This document shows, piece after piece, positions 17,246 through 26,089 of a stretch of 64,000 nt of DNA. Position numbers and translations under genes: made by a program. The stretch's first letter is position 1. Every line of letters starts with the position of its first letter. The stretch covers positions 124,001 through 188,000 of the forward strand of contig NZ_JACIJH010000005.1 in the NCBI RefSeq assembly GCF_014199295.1, read 5' to 3'. The notes under the pieces are model-generated. The model saw nothing but the letters and a program-made list of their open reading frames with translations, was not told the DNA's origin and ran no database searches. This DNA comes from Sphingopyxis panaciterrulae (GTDB taxonomy: Bacteria; Pseudomonadota; Alphaproteobacteria; Sphingomonadales; Sphingomonadaceae).

Positions 17246-18330
17246 GCCGCTTTCTCCCGCAGGCGGTCGACGAGGACATCCTCCCAGAAGAAGAGGTTGC
17301 CCTGTTCGACCGCGAGGCTGCGCGCGCGGCGCATGTGAAGATGAAGCCCCGCTTCCCAGGTCACCCCGATACCGCCGTGAATCTGGACGCAATCGCGCGC
17401 CGCCGTATCATAGCCGTCGGTGGCCTGGATACGCGCCGCGGCGGCGGCGGCGATGAAGTCGTCCTGCCCCGCGCGCGAAGCGGCATGGACTGCTCCCGCG
17501 CGCGCCAGCTCGACGAGCGCGTAGATTTCGGCGATGCGGTGTTTCACCGACTGGAAGGCGCCGATCGGCTGGCCGAAGGCGCGCCGGGTCAGTGCATAGT
17601 CGCGTGCGGTTTCGAGCAGCTTTTCGGCCCCGCCGGTCTGTTCGTGCGCGGTGACGACTGCCTGCAGCGCGAGGATATGGACCGCCGCCGCTTCGGCGAC
17701 GGAACCCCGCAGCAATTCGATTGCCGGCGTCTCCGCAAAGACGAGGTCGGCGGCGCAGCGACTGTTGTCGAAGCTCTCGATTGGCCGGCGCTCGACATCC
17801 GCAAGCTCGGCGACCGCGAGGATCATTTCGTCTCCGTCTCGGGCGGTCACGATCGCGACGCCCGCGCGGGTGCCGCCGGTCACCGCAGACTTGGTCCCGC
17901 GCAGCTTGCCGTCCTCGAAAGCGAGGCCGCCGCCGATGACCCGTTGCCCCTCGATAAAGGCGACCGCCCCGATCGCCTCGCCCGCCGCCAGCACGGGCAG
18001 CCAGCGCTGCTTCAGCGCTTCGTCGCCATGATCGAGGATCGCGCGCGCGGCACCGAAGCTTGCGGTAAGGAAGGGCGCCCCCGACAGGCTGCGGCCCGCC
18101 TGATGGGAGACGAGCCCAAGCTCGACGAGCCCCAGGCCGAGCCCGCCATAAGCTTCGGGCAACGCGACCGCGGTCCAGCCCTGTTCCTTCGCGATGGTCC
18201 AGAAGGGCTCGAAGATCGCGTCCCGGGTTTCGAGCAGCGGGAGCAGCGCTTCGGTCGTGACATGGGCTTCGAGGATGCGGCGCGACTCGCTCGCGATCGC
18301 CTGCTGCCCCTCGTCGTACAGGATCGACAT
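17242..18330 (-). CDS. Acyl-CoA dehydrogenase, small-type subunit (pair 1)
   Basis: The 362-residue partner of the overlapping downstream gene has a reduced middle domain without the SEPxxGSD motif. It keeps the flavin-side motifs RRAFGQPIGAFQSVKHRIAE (about 272-291) and QIHGGIGVTWEAG (about 324-336). These complement what is missing from the large-type subunit, which supports a shared FAD site between the two chains. It follows the crotonase gene by 13 bases in a leftward operon that starts at the motif near 19190. Confidence 0.9.
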   Translation of the reverse strand: MSILYDEGQQAIASESRRILEAHVTTEALLPLLETRDAIFEPFWTIAKEQGWTAVALPEAYGGLGLGLVELGLVSHQAGRSLSGAPFLTASFGAARAILDHGDEALKQRWLPVLAAGEAIGAVAFIEGQRVIGGGLAFEDGKLRGTKSAVTGGTRAGVAIVTARDGDEMILAVAELADVERRPIESFDNSRCAADLVFAETPAIELLRGSVAEAAAVHILALQAVVTAHEQTGGAEKLLETARDYALTRRAFGQPIGAFQSVKHRIAEIYALVELARAGAVHAASRAGQDDFIAAAAAARIQATDGYDTAARDCVQIHGGIGVTWEAGLHLHMRRARSLAVEQGNLFFWEDVLVDRLREKAA

Positions 18331-18343
18331 GCGGCGGGGCCTC

Positions 18344-19144
18344 TCAGCGGATCGTGAATTTCTTGGCCTTGTCGGCCATCAGCGCGGCCCGGTCGACCTG
18401 CGGAACGCCGACCGGGTTGCCGATCTGGCAATATTTGAGCCCCTGCTGCAGCGCGACGCTGCGCGGCAGGTCGAGCGACTGCCAGATGGCCTTCAGCGAA
18501 CCCGCGGTGGCCGCCGGTGGCTTGGCGGCGATGGCGGCCGCCAGTTCCTCCGCGCGCGGCCACAATTCGTCGCGCGTCGTGATCTCGCTCACCAGCCCGA
18601 TGCGCAGCGCCGTGCCCGCGCCGATCCGCTCGTCGTTGCCGAGCAGCACCATGCGCAGCACATCGTGAAGCGGCATGTGATAGGTCATGCCGATCGGTTC
18701 GAGCGCGCTCGTCATCCCATAGGTGACGTGCGGGTCGAAGAAGGTCGCGTCTTCGGAGCAGATGATGATGTCGCTCTCGTTGAGCCAATAGAAGGCGCCG
18801 CCCGCCGCCATGCCGTGAACCGCGGCGATCACGGGCTTCCAGCAGTTCATCGACTTGGGGCCAAGAGTATTACCGGGGTCCTCGCAGTGCCAGATGTTGT
18901 CGAGTTCGACGACCGCCTGTCCCGGCTTCTGCGATTCCTTGACGTCGACGCCGGTACACCACGCCTTGCCCGGCGCGGCGCGCAGGACGCAGCAGTGGAT
19001 GTCGTCGGTGCGCGCAATCCACTTCCACAGATATTCGAATTCGGTCATCATCTGCCGGGTGAAGCTGTTCATCGCCTCGGGCCGATTCAGGGTGATCGTT
19101 GCGACATGGTCGGCGACGTCGACCAGGATGGTTTCATATTGCAT
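18344..19144 (-). CDS. Crotonase-family protein (enoyl-CoA hydratase/isomerase-like)
   Basis: The 266-residue crotonase has a substrate-loop WCTGVDVKES and an oxyanion-hole segment HGMAAGGAFYWLNESD near the middle. By eye, both catalytic glutamates of true enoyl-CoA hydratases are replaced (the GCELAL-equivalent Glu by Tyr; the PE pair lies in FFDPHVTYG). It may therefore be an isomerase, a hydrolase, or a hydratase with altered chemistry. Start 19144 (MQYETILVD) follows GGGAGAGG; an alternative ATG at 19168 adds eight residues. It is first in the leftward operon and diverges from the next dehydrogenase pair over a shared motif. Confidence 0.85.
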   Translation of the reverse strand: MQYETILVDVADHVATITLNRPEAMNSFTRQMMTEFEYLWKWIARTDDIHCCVLRAAPGKAWCTGVDVKESQKPGQAVVELDNIWHCEDPGNTLGPKSMNCWKPVIAAVHGMAAGGAFYWLNESDIIICSEDATFFDPHVTYGMTSALEPIGMTYHMPLHDVLRMVLLGNDERIGAGTALRIGLVSEITTRDELWPRAEELAAAIAAKPPAATAGSLKAIWQSLDLPRSVALQQGLKYCQIGNPVGVPQVDRAALMADKAKKFTIR

Positions 19145-19180
19145 GGCCAGCGAATCCTCTCCCGGCATTTCTCATGGTTG

Positions 19181-19198
19181 ACCTAGTTATACAACTCG
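19181..19198. promoter_or_regulatory. GTTATAYA regulon motif, copy 1 (crotonase / ACAD pair 2 divergent promoter)
   Basis: The bases ACCTAGTTATACAACTCG form a near-palindrome (AGTTATACAACT). They lie between the leftward crotonase operon and the rightward dehydrogenase pair. TTGACC at 19178-19183 followed 16 bases later by TATGAC is a candidate rightward promoter, which would place the motif between -35 and -10. Confidence 0.65.
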
Positions 19199-19235
19199 CT
19201 ATGACACAGACGGCAACAACTGGGCAAGTCCTTCG

Positions 19236-20327
19236 ATGAATTTCGACCTTAGCGATGAACAGAAAATGCTTGGCGAGCAAGCCCGCGCGCTGCTTGCCGA
19301 CCTGTCGCCGTTCGACCGGCTTCGCGGTCTGATCGATTCGGGCGCGGAGTGGGACGAACCGCTGTGGCGCGCGCTCGCCGAGATGGGCTTCCTGGGGGCC
19401 GCGATCCCCGAGGATCATGGGGGACTGGGGCTCGGCGCGCTCGACCTCGGCGTCATCATGGAAGCGCTCGGCGGCGCCAATGCGGCGGTGCCGTTCATGT
19501 CGTCGATCATATTGGGCGCGGAAGCGATCCGGCTGGCGGGCAGCGAGGCCCAGAAAGCGGCGTGGCTGCCGAAACTCGCATCGGGCGACGCGATCGCGAC
19601 CTTCGCCTATGCCGAGGGACCGGGGTCGGCCTTCGCTACCGGGGCGACGCTGGACGGCGGACAATTGAGCGGCAGCAAATTGCCGGTTGCCGACGGCGGA
19701 ATCGCCGATATCGCGGTCGTGCTCGTCGCCGGCGGCGGTTTCGCGCTGGTCGAACTGAACCAGCCCGGCGTGACGCGAACGCGGCTCGACGGTTTCGATC
19801 AGCTTCGCCCGCATTATCGACTCGATTTCGCCGATGCCGCGGCCGAGGCGATGCCGGGGGCCGGCAAGCTCGACCGGCTGATCGACCAGGCGGCGGTGCA
19901 GGCGGCCTTCGAAGCCGTGGGCGCTGCCGAAGCCTGCCTTCACATGGCGCGCGACTATGCGATGGACCGGCAGATCTTCGGGCGGCCGCTCGGCGGGTTC
20001 CAGGCGATCAAGCACAAGCTCGCCGATATCGCGGTCGCGACCGAACTCGCGCGGTCGAACGCCTATTATGGCGGCTGGGCAGCGGAATCCTCCCCCGACG
20101 ACCTCCCCGCGGCGGCGGCGGCGGCCCGGCTTTCGGGGATCAAATGCTTCGAGATGGCGGCGCGTGAGAATCTGCAGGTGCATGGCGGTATCGGCTATAC
20201 GTTCGAGGCGAACTGCCATTTCTATTACCGGCGCGAGCGGCTGCTGGCGGTGCATCTCGGCAATCGCGGCTTCTGGGCCGACCGGCTGCTGAACGCGCAG
20301 CCCGGTGCGCAAGGAAAGGCGGCGTAG
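19236..20327 (+). CDS. Acyl-CoA dehydrogenase, small-type subunit (pair 2)
   Basis: The 363-residue protein begins MNFDLSDEQKMLGEQARALL, a standard acyl-CoA dehydrogenase N-terminal helix. It carries the flavin motif RQIFGRPLGGFQAIKHKLAD (about 245-264) and VHGGIGYTFEANCHFYYRR near the end, but lacks the SEPxxGSD motif in the middle domain. The following gene supplies that motif, so the two probably form one alpha2-beta2 enzyme. It is the first gene of a two-gene rightward operon starting just after motif copy 1. Confidence 0.92.
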   Translation: MNFDLSDEQKMLGEQARALLADLSPFDRLRGLIDSGAEWDEPLWRALAEMGFLGAAIPEDHGGLGLGALDLGVIMEALGGANAAVPFMSSIILGAEAIRLAGSEAQKAAWLPKLASGDAIATFAYAEGPGSAFATGATLDGGQLSGSKLPVADGGIADIAVVLVAGGGFALVELNQPGVTRTRLDGFDQLRPHYRLDFADAAAEAMPGAGKLDRLIDQAAVQAAFEAVGAAEACLHMARDYAMDRQIFGRPLGGFQAIKHKLADIAVATELARSNAYYGGWAAESSPDDLPAAAAAARLSGIKCFEMAARENLQVHGGIGYTFEANCHFYYRRERLLAVHLGNRGFWADRLLNAQPGAQGKAA

Positions 20328-20328
20328 G

Positions 20329-21552
20329 ATGGATTTCAACGACAGCGCTGAGGAAGCCGCCTTCCGTGCCGAGGCCCGTGCCTGGCTCGCTGCTCACGCT
20401 CCCGCGCACGAGCTGCCAGTGGGCGCGAAGATGCCCGACACCGAGGAGGCCGACCGCGGCCGCGCCTGGATGCGGGAACTCTATGCCGGGGGCTGGTCGG
20501 GCCTGACTTTCCCGAAGGAACTCGGCGGCCGCGGCGCGTCGGGGATCGAGGCGGTGATCTTTGCCGAGGAAGAAGGCAAATATCCTCTTCCGAAGGGCCC
20601 CTTCACCTCGATCGGCACCGGCATGGCGCTGCCCGTGATCGCGAAACATGGCACTGCCGAGCAAAAGGCGCGCTTCATCGAGGCGACGCTGAAGGGCGAC
20701 ATCACCTGGTGCCAGCTCTTCTCCGAACCGGCCGCCGGCTCGGACCTTGCGGGACTGCGCACCAAGGCGTCGCGCGCCGACGATGGCAGCGGCGACTGGA
20801 TCGTCAACGGGCAGAAGGTCTGGTCGAGCTGGGCGCATCTTACCGACTGGGGTATCCTCGTCGTCCGCACCGATCCGACCGTGCCCAAGCACAAGGGGCT
20901 GACTTTCTTCGTCGTCGATATGAAGACGCCGGGAATCGAGACCCGCCCGATCCGCCAGATTTCGGGTGCGAGCGAGTTCAACGAGACCTTCCTGACCGAC
21001 GTCCGCATCCCCGATGCCAACCGCCTCGGTGCCGAGGGCGAGGGCTGGGCGTGCTGCATGACGGTGCTGATGGGCGAGCGGCTGGGCTCGGGCGCGCATC
21101 GTAGCGGGATCGAACCCTTGCTGGACTATGCCGCCGCGACCTCCGACGGGCATGGCGGGACGATGCTCGACGATCGCGCGGTTCGCCTGCAATTCGCCGA
21201 CGCGCTCGCCGACGAGCAGGGCGAGCGTTTCTTTCAGGCGCGGCTCCGCACGATGGTGTCGAGGGGCGAGAATCCGGGTGCGCTCGCGGGGATGGTCAAG
21301 CTGGCCTATGCCGGCCGCTATCAAAGGACCAACGGCCTCGCGCTCGAACTGCGCGGCCTTTCGGGGATTGCGCCCGACATGGACGACACCGCAACGGGCG
21401 ACGTCCAGTACGACTATATCTATTCGACCGTGATGCGTATCGCGGGCGGCGCAGACGAGGTGCTGCGCAACCAGATCGCCGAGCGCGTGCTCGGCCTGCC
21501 CGGCGAAATGCGCATGGACAAGGATGTGCCGTTCGAGGCGCTGAAGGGCTGA
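20329..21552 (+). CDS. Acyl-CoA dehydrogenase, large-type subunit (pair 2)
   Basis: The 407-residue protein has WCQLFSEPAAGSDLAGLRTK near residues 126-145 and ends in GGADEVLRNQIAERVLGLPG. It resembles the large-type subunit of pair 1, including the shared phrase DPTVPKHKGLTFF. The ATG at 20329 begins one base after the small-subunit stop and sits close to AAGGAAAGG, so the genes are coupled. The operon ends at a GC-rich hairpin facing the convergent ligase gene. Confidence 0.92.
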   Translation: MDFNDSAEEAAFRAEARAWLAAHAPAHELPVGAKMPDTEEADRGRAWMRELYAGGWSGLTFPKELGGRGASGIEAVIFAEEEGKYPLPKGPFTSIGTGMALPVIAKHGTAEQKARFIEATLKGDITWCQLFSEPAAGSDLAGLRTKASRADDGSGDWIVNGQKVWSSWAHLTDWGILVVRTDPTVPKHKGLTFFVVDMKTPGIETRPIRQISGASEFNETFLTDVRIPDANRLGAEGEGWACCMTVLMGERLGSGAHRSGIEPLLDYAAATSDGHGGTMLDDRAVRLQFADALADEQGERFFQARLRTMVSRGENPGALAGMVKLAYAGRYQRTNGLALELRGLSGIAPDMDDTATGDVQYDYIYSTVMRIAGGADEVLRNQIAERVLGLPGEMRMDKDVPFEALKG

Positions 21553-21572
21553 GCCCCGTCGTCCGCTCCGCC

Positions 21573-21590
21573 CGTTGGCGTCCGCCAACG
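21573..21590. terminator. Hairpin between convergent operons
   Basis: CGTTGGCG (21573-21580) and CGCCAACG (21583-21590) form a perfect 8-bp stem with a two-base loop, set in a GC-rich context. It occupies the 52-base gap between the dehydrogenase and CoA-ligase stop codons. No T tract follows, so a terminator role is inferred from position only. Confidence 0.45.
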
Positions 21591-21604
21591 AAGCGGGGCG
21601 GGGT

Positions 21605-23089
21605 TCAGGCCGCCCGGCGCGCCTCAGCCGCCTTCGCCAGTGGCTCCGCCAGTTCCTTCTTCAGGATCTTGCCATTGGGGTTGAGGGGCATCGCATCGAT
21701 GATGAGGAGCGTGCGCGGCACCTTGTTGTCGGCCAGATGCTCGCGGCAGAAGGCGATGATCTCGTCGGGCTCGGTGCGCTGCCCGGGGCGCAGCGTGACC
21801 GCAGCGGCGATATCCTCGCCCAGAACCTCGTGCGGCACGCCGACCACCGCCGCCTGCTGCACCGCCGGATGGAGATGGAGCGCGGTCTCGATCTCGAGCG
21901 GCGTGATGTTGTAGCCGCCGCGGATGATCAGTTCCTTCGACCGCCCGGCCATGATCAGATCGCCATCCTCGTCGACGAAGCCGAGGTCGCCGGTCTTGGT
22001 CCAGCCGCCCTTGAAGCTTTGCGCCGTCGCTTCGGGATCGTTCCAGTATCGGCGCGGATGTTTCTGCCAGCCATAGATTTCGCCGACGACGCCGGGTTCG
22101 GTGACGATATGGCCGTTTTCGTCGCGGATCTGCATGTGCGCGGGCAGCTTGCCGACGCATCCGGGCTTCATCACCTGTTCCTGGCTGTTCGTGCCGAGCC
22201 CGACGCCGCCTTCGGACATGCCATAGCTGTTGCGGATGCGCAGGTGCGGCCACAGCTTCGCGGCGCGCATCACCGAATCGTGCGGCAGCGGCGCGGTGCC
22301 CGTCATCAGATATTTGACCCCCGTGAGGTCGTAATCGCCGACGTCGGGATGATCGAGCACGAGCCGCAGCATCGAGGGCACCAGATAGATGAGGTTCGGG
22401 CGCATTTCTCTCGTCAGCTCGAGAAAGCCCTTGGGGTCGAACTTCGGCTGAGTGATCGCCTTGGCCCCGCCGCGTGCAGGCAGCATGACGATGCCGATAT
22501 TGCCGCCCGATCCGGTGAGCGGCAGCGCGTTCAGGGTCGAGCGCGAGCGGTCCTGATTATAGCCGGTGACACCTGTCATCAGGTCGGGATGCGATACCAC
22601 GACGCCCTTGATCTTGCCGGTCGTTCCCGACGTGCCGAGGATTTCGGCGTCGGCATCGGGGTCGAGGCTGGCCTGATCGGGGAGCGCGGACAGGTCGCGC
22701 GGCATCGCGTCGACGTGCCAACAGCCGGCGAGATCGAGGGTCTTCACCAGATCGGGTGCGTCGGTCAGGCAGAAGCGTGGTTCGCACAGCGCGGCATAGT
22801 CGGCGATTTCTCTGGGATTGAGGCGCGTGTTGATCGGACAGGCGATGCCGCCGGCGCGGAACACCGCGAACACCGCGATCGCCATTTCGACCGCGCGCGC
22901 GTTGCTGATCGGCAGGAAGACGCGGTCGCCGGGGACGAGCCCCGCCGCCGCTAGCCCGCCGCCGACCTCGTCGGCTTCGCGGTCCCACTCGGCGAAGCTG
23001 ATCTGCCGCCTGGTATCGTCGTGCGCGATCTCATTGGCCTGATGCGACGCGCGCACCTTCAATGCATCGCTGATGCGGCGAACTTCCAT
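21605..23089 (-). CDS. AMP-forming acyl-CoA synthetase (ligase 1)
   Basis: The 494-residue ANL-superfamily enzyme should activate a carboxylic acid to its CoA thioester through an acyl-AMP. Motifs include the P-loop TSGTTGKIKG, SYGMSEGG, GDLGFVDEDGD followed by RSKELIIRGGYNI, and the catalytic Lys in NPNGKILKKEL at the C-terminus. Start 23089 (ATG, MEVRRISDALKV) follows AAGGGGATAG; a GTG at 23113 would add eight residues. It is a single-gene leftward unit divergent from the hot-dog dehydratase over motif copy 2. It may feed acid substrate into the pathway. Confidence 0.92.
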   Translation of the reverse strand: MEVRRISDALKVRASHQANEIAHDDTRRQISFAEWDREADEVGGGLAAAGLVPGDRVFLPISNARAVEMAIAVFAVFRAGGIACPINTRLNPREIADYAALCEPRFCLTDAPDLVKTLDLAGCWHVDAMPRDLSALPDQASLDPDADAEILGTSGTTGKIKGVVVSHPDLMTGVTGYNQDRSRSTLNALPLTGSGGNIGIVMLPARGGAKAITQPKFDPKGFLELTREMRPNLIYLVPSMLRLVLDHPDVGDYDLTGVKYLMTGTAPLPHDSVMRAAKLWPHLRIRNSYGMSEGGVGLGTNSQEQVMKPGCVGKLPAHMQIRDENGHIVTEPGVVGEIYGWQKHPRRYWNDPEATAQSFKGGWTKTGDLGFVDEDGDLIMAGRSKELIIRGGYNITPLEIETALHLHPAVQQAAVVGVPHEVLGEDIAAAVTLRPGQRTEPDEIIAFCREHLADNKVPRTLLIIDAMPLNPNGKILKKELAEPLAKAAEARRAA

Positions 23090-23128
23090 TGCGGCACTAT
23101 CCCCTTGCTTCACTGATAGGGATGTATT

Positions 23129-23146
23129 ACCTAGTTATATAACTCG
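23129..23146. promoter_or_regulatory. GTTATAYA regulon motif, copy 2 (ligase 1 / dehydratase divergent promoter)
   Basis: ACCTAGTTATATAACTCG contains the perfect 12-bp palindrome AGTTATATAACT (23133-23144). It lies 18 bases upstream of the dehydratase start and about 40 bases upstream of the ligase start. A bound protein could block both directions. This is the most symmetric of the seven copies. Confidence 0.7.
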
Positions 23147-23164
23147 TGACAAGGGAGATAAGCC

Positions 23165-24451
23165 ATGGCGGACGCAAAAACCGATATCAAGCAGAGTGAC
23201 GAATGGCAGAAAGCCGTCGCCTATGAGATTACGGATGCGGATATCGATCGGCAACGGGCGCTGCTCGGCTTCGATCAGGCGGCCAGGACGCGCGAGTATA
23301 TCCAGACCGCGACTGAGGATAATATCCGCAATTTCGCGCACGGCATGGGCGACGACAAGCCGCTCTACACCGACCCCCATTATGCGAAGAAGACCCGCTG
23401 GGGCAGCGTGATCGCGCCGGGGATGATGGCGGGCGTCATCAACAAGCCGATGCTCGGCGACCCGGTGCCCGACGAGATCAAGGCGCTGAGGAAAAGCCTG
23501 TTCAAGGGCGTTCACGTCTTCGTGTCGGGGTCGCAATGGGATTTCTATCGCCCCATCTACCCTGGGGACACCATCTACAGTTTCAACGGCGACGAAAGCT
23601 GCGAGGTGAAGCAGTCCGAATTCGCCGGCCGTTCGGTCATCGGCGTCCGCCGCGACGTCAAGATCAACCAGCGCGGCGAGGTCGTCGCGGTCTATCGCAT
23701 CCTTCGCGTCCTTACCGAGCGCAAGACGGCGGCGAAGAAGGGCAAATATTCGGCAATCGACCCTGCGCGCTACACCGACGAGGAAATGCAGGCGATCGAG
23801 GACATCTATGCGCAGGAGACGGTGCAGGGCGCCGCGAAGCGCTGGTTCGAGGAGGTCGAGAAGGGCGATTCGCTTGGCCTTCAGGCCAAGGGGCCGCTGA
23901 CGGTCACCGACGTGATCTGCTTCCATGCGGGCGGCTATGGCTTCGTGCCCTATGCGCCGACTGCGAACCGTCTCGCGCACAAGAACCGGCAGCGCATTCC
24001 GGCCTTCTACATCAAGAATGAATATGGCGTTCCCGACGTCGCGCAGCGGCTGCACTGGGACCCGGTCTGGGCGCAGGCGATCGGCAATCCCATGGCCTAT
24101 GATTACGGTGTGATGCGCGAAAATTATCTGTGGCAGTATCTCAGCGACTGGGCGGGCGACGATGCGGTCATCACCCATGTCCATGACGAGATCCGCAAGT
24201 TCAACTATATGGGCGATGTCCAGCGCGTGAGCGGCGAGGTGCTCGCGAAACGGCAGGACGGCGGGCAAAGCCTGGTCGACGTCGCGGTGAAGTTCACCAA
24301 CCAGCGCGACGAGGAAACGGTGCGCGCGACCGCGACGATCGCGCTGCCGAACAAGGAAAGGCCGCTGCCGCTTTATCCTTCGGTGCCCGAGGAACTCGCG
24401 GAAAAGGCGGTGCGGATGCTCGCGCGTCACCGCGAATTGGGCGGGGATTGA
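23165..24451 (+). CDS. Double hot-dog acyl-CoA dehydratase (FAS1-like/MaoC family)
   Basis: The 428-residue protein appears to be two hot-dog folds in tandem. The N-terminal domain has the MaoC-like pattern GDDKPLYTDPHYAKKTRWGS (about 60-79), where the usual catalytic DxNPxH motif carries Tyr in place of His, followed by IAPGMM. The C-terminal half has GPLTVTDVICFHAGG and a late VSGEVLAKRQDGGQSLVDV strand pattern of MaoC enzymes. Such proteins hydrate or dehydrate enoyl-CoAs with bulky tails. Start 23165 follows AAGGGAG. It heads a rightward operon with two crotonases. Confidence 0.84.
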   Translation: MADAKTDIKQSDEWQKAVAYEITDADIDRQRALLGFDQAARTREYIQTATEDNIRNFAHGMGDDKPLYTDPHYAKKTRWGSVIAPGMMAGVINKPMLGDPVPDEIKALRKSLFKGVHVFVSGSQWDFYRPIYPGDTIYSFNGDESCEVKQSEFAGRSVIGVRRDVKINQRGEVVAVYRILRVLTERKTAAKKGKYSAIDPARYTDEEMQAIEDIYAQETVQGAAKRWFEEVEKGDSLGLQAKGPLTVTDVICFHAGGYGFVPYAPTANRLAHKNRQRIPAFYIKNEYGVPDVAQRLHWDPVWAQAIGNPMAYDYGVMRENYLWQYLSDWAGDDAVITHVHDEIRKFNYMGDVQRVSGEVLAKRQDGGQSLVDVAVKFTNQRDEETVRATATIALPNKERPLPLYPSVPEELAEKAVRMLARHRELGGD

Positions 24452-24495
24452 CCCGTTCGCCGTTCGCTTCGAAAACGGGTCGGGGAGGCTTGGCG

Positions 24496-25293
24496 ATGTC
24501 CGAAATATTGATCGACGACGAGGAAGGCGTTCGCACCATCACCCTCAACCGGCCCGACCGGCTGAACGCGCTGACCGGTTCGATCATGACGCCGCTCGCC
24601 GATGCATGCGCCGACGCGGCGCGCGACTCGTCGGTCGGCTGCGTGATCGTGACCGGCGCGGGGCGCGGCTTCTGCGCCGGCGGCGACCTGAAGGAGGGTG
24701 GCGCCGACAAGGCGGTCGTGCCGCCGAACCCGGAGGTGGGCAGCCGTACCGAACAGGGCTTCTCGCGCCTGCGCGGCTTCATGGAAACCTCGCGCCTGCT
24801 CCATGAGATGCCGAAGCCGACCATCGCGATGGTCAACGGGCCGGTCGCCGGCGCAGGAATCGGCATCGCCGGCGCGTGCGACCTGCGCTTTGCCGCAAGG
24901 AGCGCGACTTTTCTCACCGCCTTCGACCGCATCGGGGCCAGCGGCGATTTCGGATCGACCTGGTTCTGGACCCGGATCGTCGGCACTGGCGTGGCGCGCG
25001 AGCTCTTTTTCCTGGGTGAGAAATTGTCGGCCGAAGAGGCGTTCGCCAAGGGGCTCTACACCCGCCTCTTCGACGATGGGGTGCTCGCGGACGAAACGAT
25101 GAAGGCCGCCCGCCGCCTCGCTGACGGACCGCGCATGGGCTATCGCTACATGAAGGCGAACCTCAACAATGCCGAGGATTGGGCGTTCGAGGCGGCGCTC
25201 GACGCCGAAGCGCTCAATATGGGATTGTCGACCAGCGCGACCGCGATGGTCTGGCGCGAGAAGAAGAAGCAGGAGGAACGGGGCGGTGACTGA
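24496..25293 (+). CDS. Crotonase-family protein (isomerase-like)
   Basis: The 265-residue crotonase has an oxyanion-hole loop GRGFCAGGDL and HGP-type turn NGPVAGAGIGIAGACDLRF. The positions of the two hydratase glutamates appear as Gly and Phe, with an Asp following (TAFDRIGASGDFG). This pattern is seen in PaaG-type isomerases rather than hydratases; the assignment is by eye. Start 24496 (MSEILIDDEEGVRTITLNRP) follows GGGGAGG. It lies 44 bases after the hot-dog dehydratase and overlaps the next crotonase. Confidence 0.88.
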   Translation: MSEILIDDEEGVRTITLNRPDRLNALTGSIMTPLADACADAARDSSVGCVIVTGAGRGFCAGGDLKEGGADKAVVPPNPEVGSRTEQGFSRLRGFMETSRLLHEMPKPTIAMVNGPVAGAGIGIAGACDLRFAARSATFLTAFDRIGASGDFGSTWFWTRIVGTGVARELFFLGEKLSAEEAFAKGLYTRLFDDGVLADETMKAARRLADGPRMGYRYMKANLNNAEDWAFEAALDAEALNMGLSTSATAMVWREKKKQEERGGD

Positions 25294-26083
25294 TTTCGCG
25301 CATATCCGTATCGACCGCCACGAGGGCGGCATCGCCGCGGTCGTGGTCGCGCGCGCCGATATCGGCAATGCGTCGTCGCCCGAAATGCTCGGCGAGATCC
25401 GCGATGCCTTCGCCGCGCTGTCGGCCGACCGCGATGCACGCGCGATCCTGTTCGCCGCCGAGGGCAAGCACTTCTCGGTCGGCGCTGATTTCGCCTTTCT
25501 GCAGCGGCTGACCGGCATGGGCGCGAGCGAGATCAAGGACACCGTCTACGCCAATTTCCAGGGCGCCGCGCGCGCCATCTATCGCTGCCCCAAGCCGACG
25601 CTTGCGCTGGTCCAGGGGGCGGCGGTGACGGTGGGATGCGAACTTGCGCTCGCCTGCGACTTTCGCGTCGCCGCCGACAATGCGATGTTCCAGGAAAGCT
25701 GGATTCGCCTTGGCATCATGCCGCCGCTCGGCGGCATCTTTCTCTTGCCGCGCCTTGTCGGGCTCGGCCGCGCGATGGAGATGTGCCTGCGCGGCAAGCA
25801 GGTCCGCGCCGATGAAGCGCTCGCGATCGGGCTGGTGGGCGAAGTGGTCGCGCGTGACGATCTGGAAAGTCGCGGCCTGGATCTTGCGCGCGAGCTCGCC
25901 GCTTCGGCTCCGCTCGCCTATGCGACGGTCAAGCAGTCGATGCAGCGCGCGCTCGAAAGCAGCATGGAGGCCGAGTGGCAGGCGAACCTGTCGAATCAGG
26001 CGCTGCTGCTCGGCAGCGAGGATCATCGCGAAGGGCTGGCGGCGGTGACCGGGAAGCGCGCGCCGCTGTTCAAGGGCGAATAG
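25286..26083 (+). CDS. Crotonase-family protein (enoyl-CoA hydratase-like)
   Basis: The 265-residue protein starts at GTG 25286, eight bases inside the previous gene, after a full AGGAGG ribosome site (25271-25276). It has the loop FSVGADFAFLQRL and the segment VGCELALACDFRV, so the first catalytic Glu is kept. The second position reads FQESWIRLGIMPP, with Trp where Glu is expected. It is the third gene of the rightward dehydratase operon. It may be a hydratase with altered acid-base chemistry or an isomerase. Confidence 0.87.
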   Translation: MTDFAHIRIDRHEGGIAAVVVARADIGNASSPEMLGEIRDAFAALSADRDARAILFAAEGKHFSVGADFAFLQRLTGMGASEIKDTVYANFQGAARAIYRCPKPTLALVQGAAVTVGCELALACDFRVAADNAMFQESWIRLGIMPPLGGIFLLPRLVGLGRAMEMCLRGKQVRADEALAIGLVGEVVARDDLESRGLDLARELAASAPLAYATVKQSMQRALESSMEAEWQANLSNQALLLGSEDHREGLAAVTGKRAPLFKGE

Positions 26084-26089
26084 CGGGCG

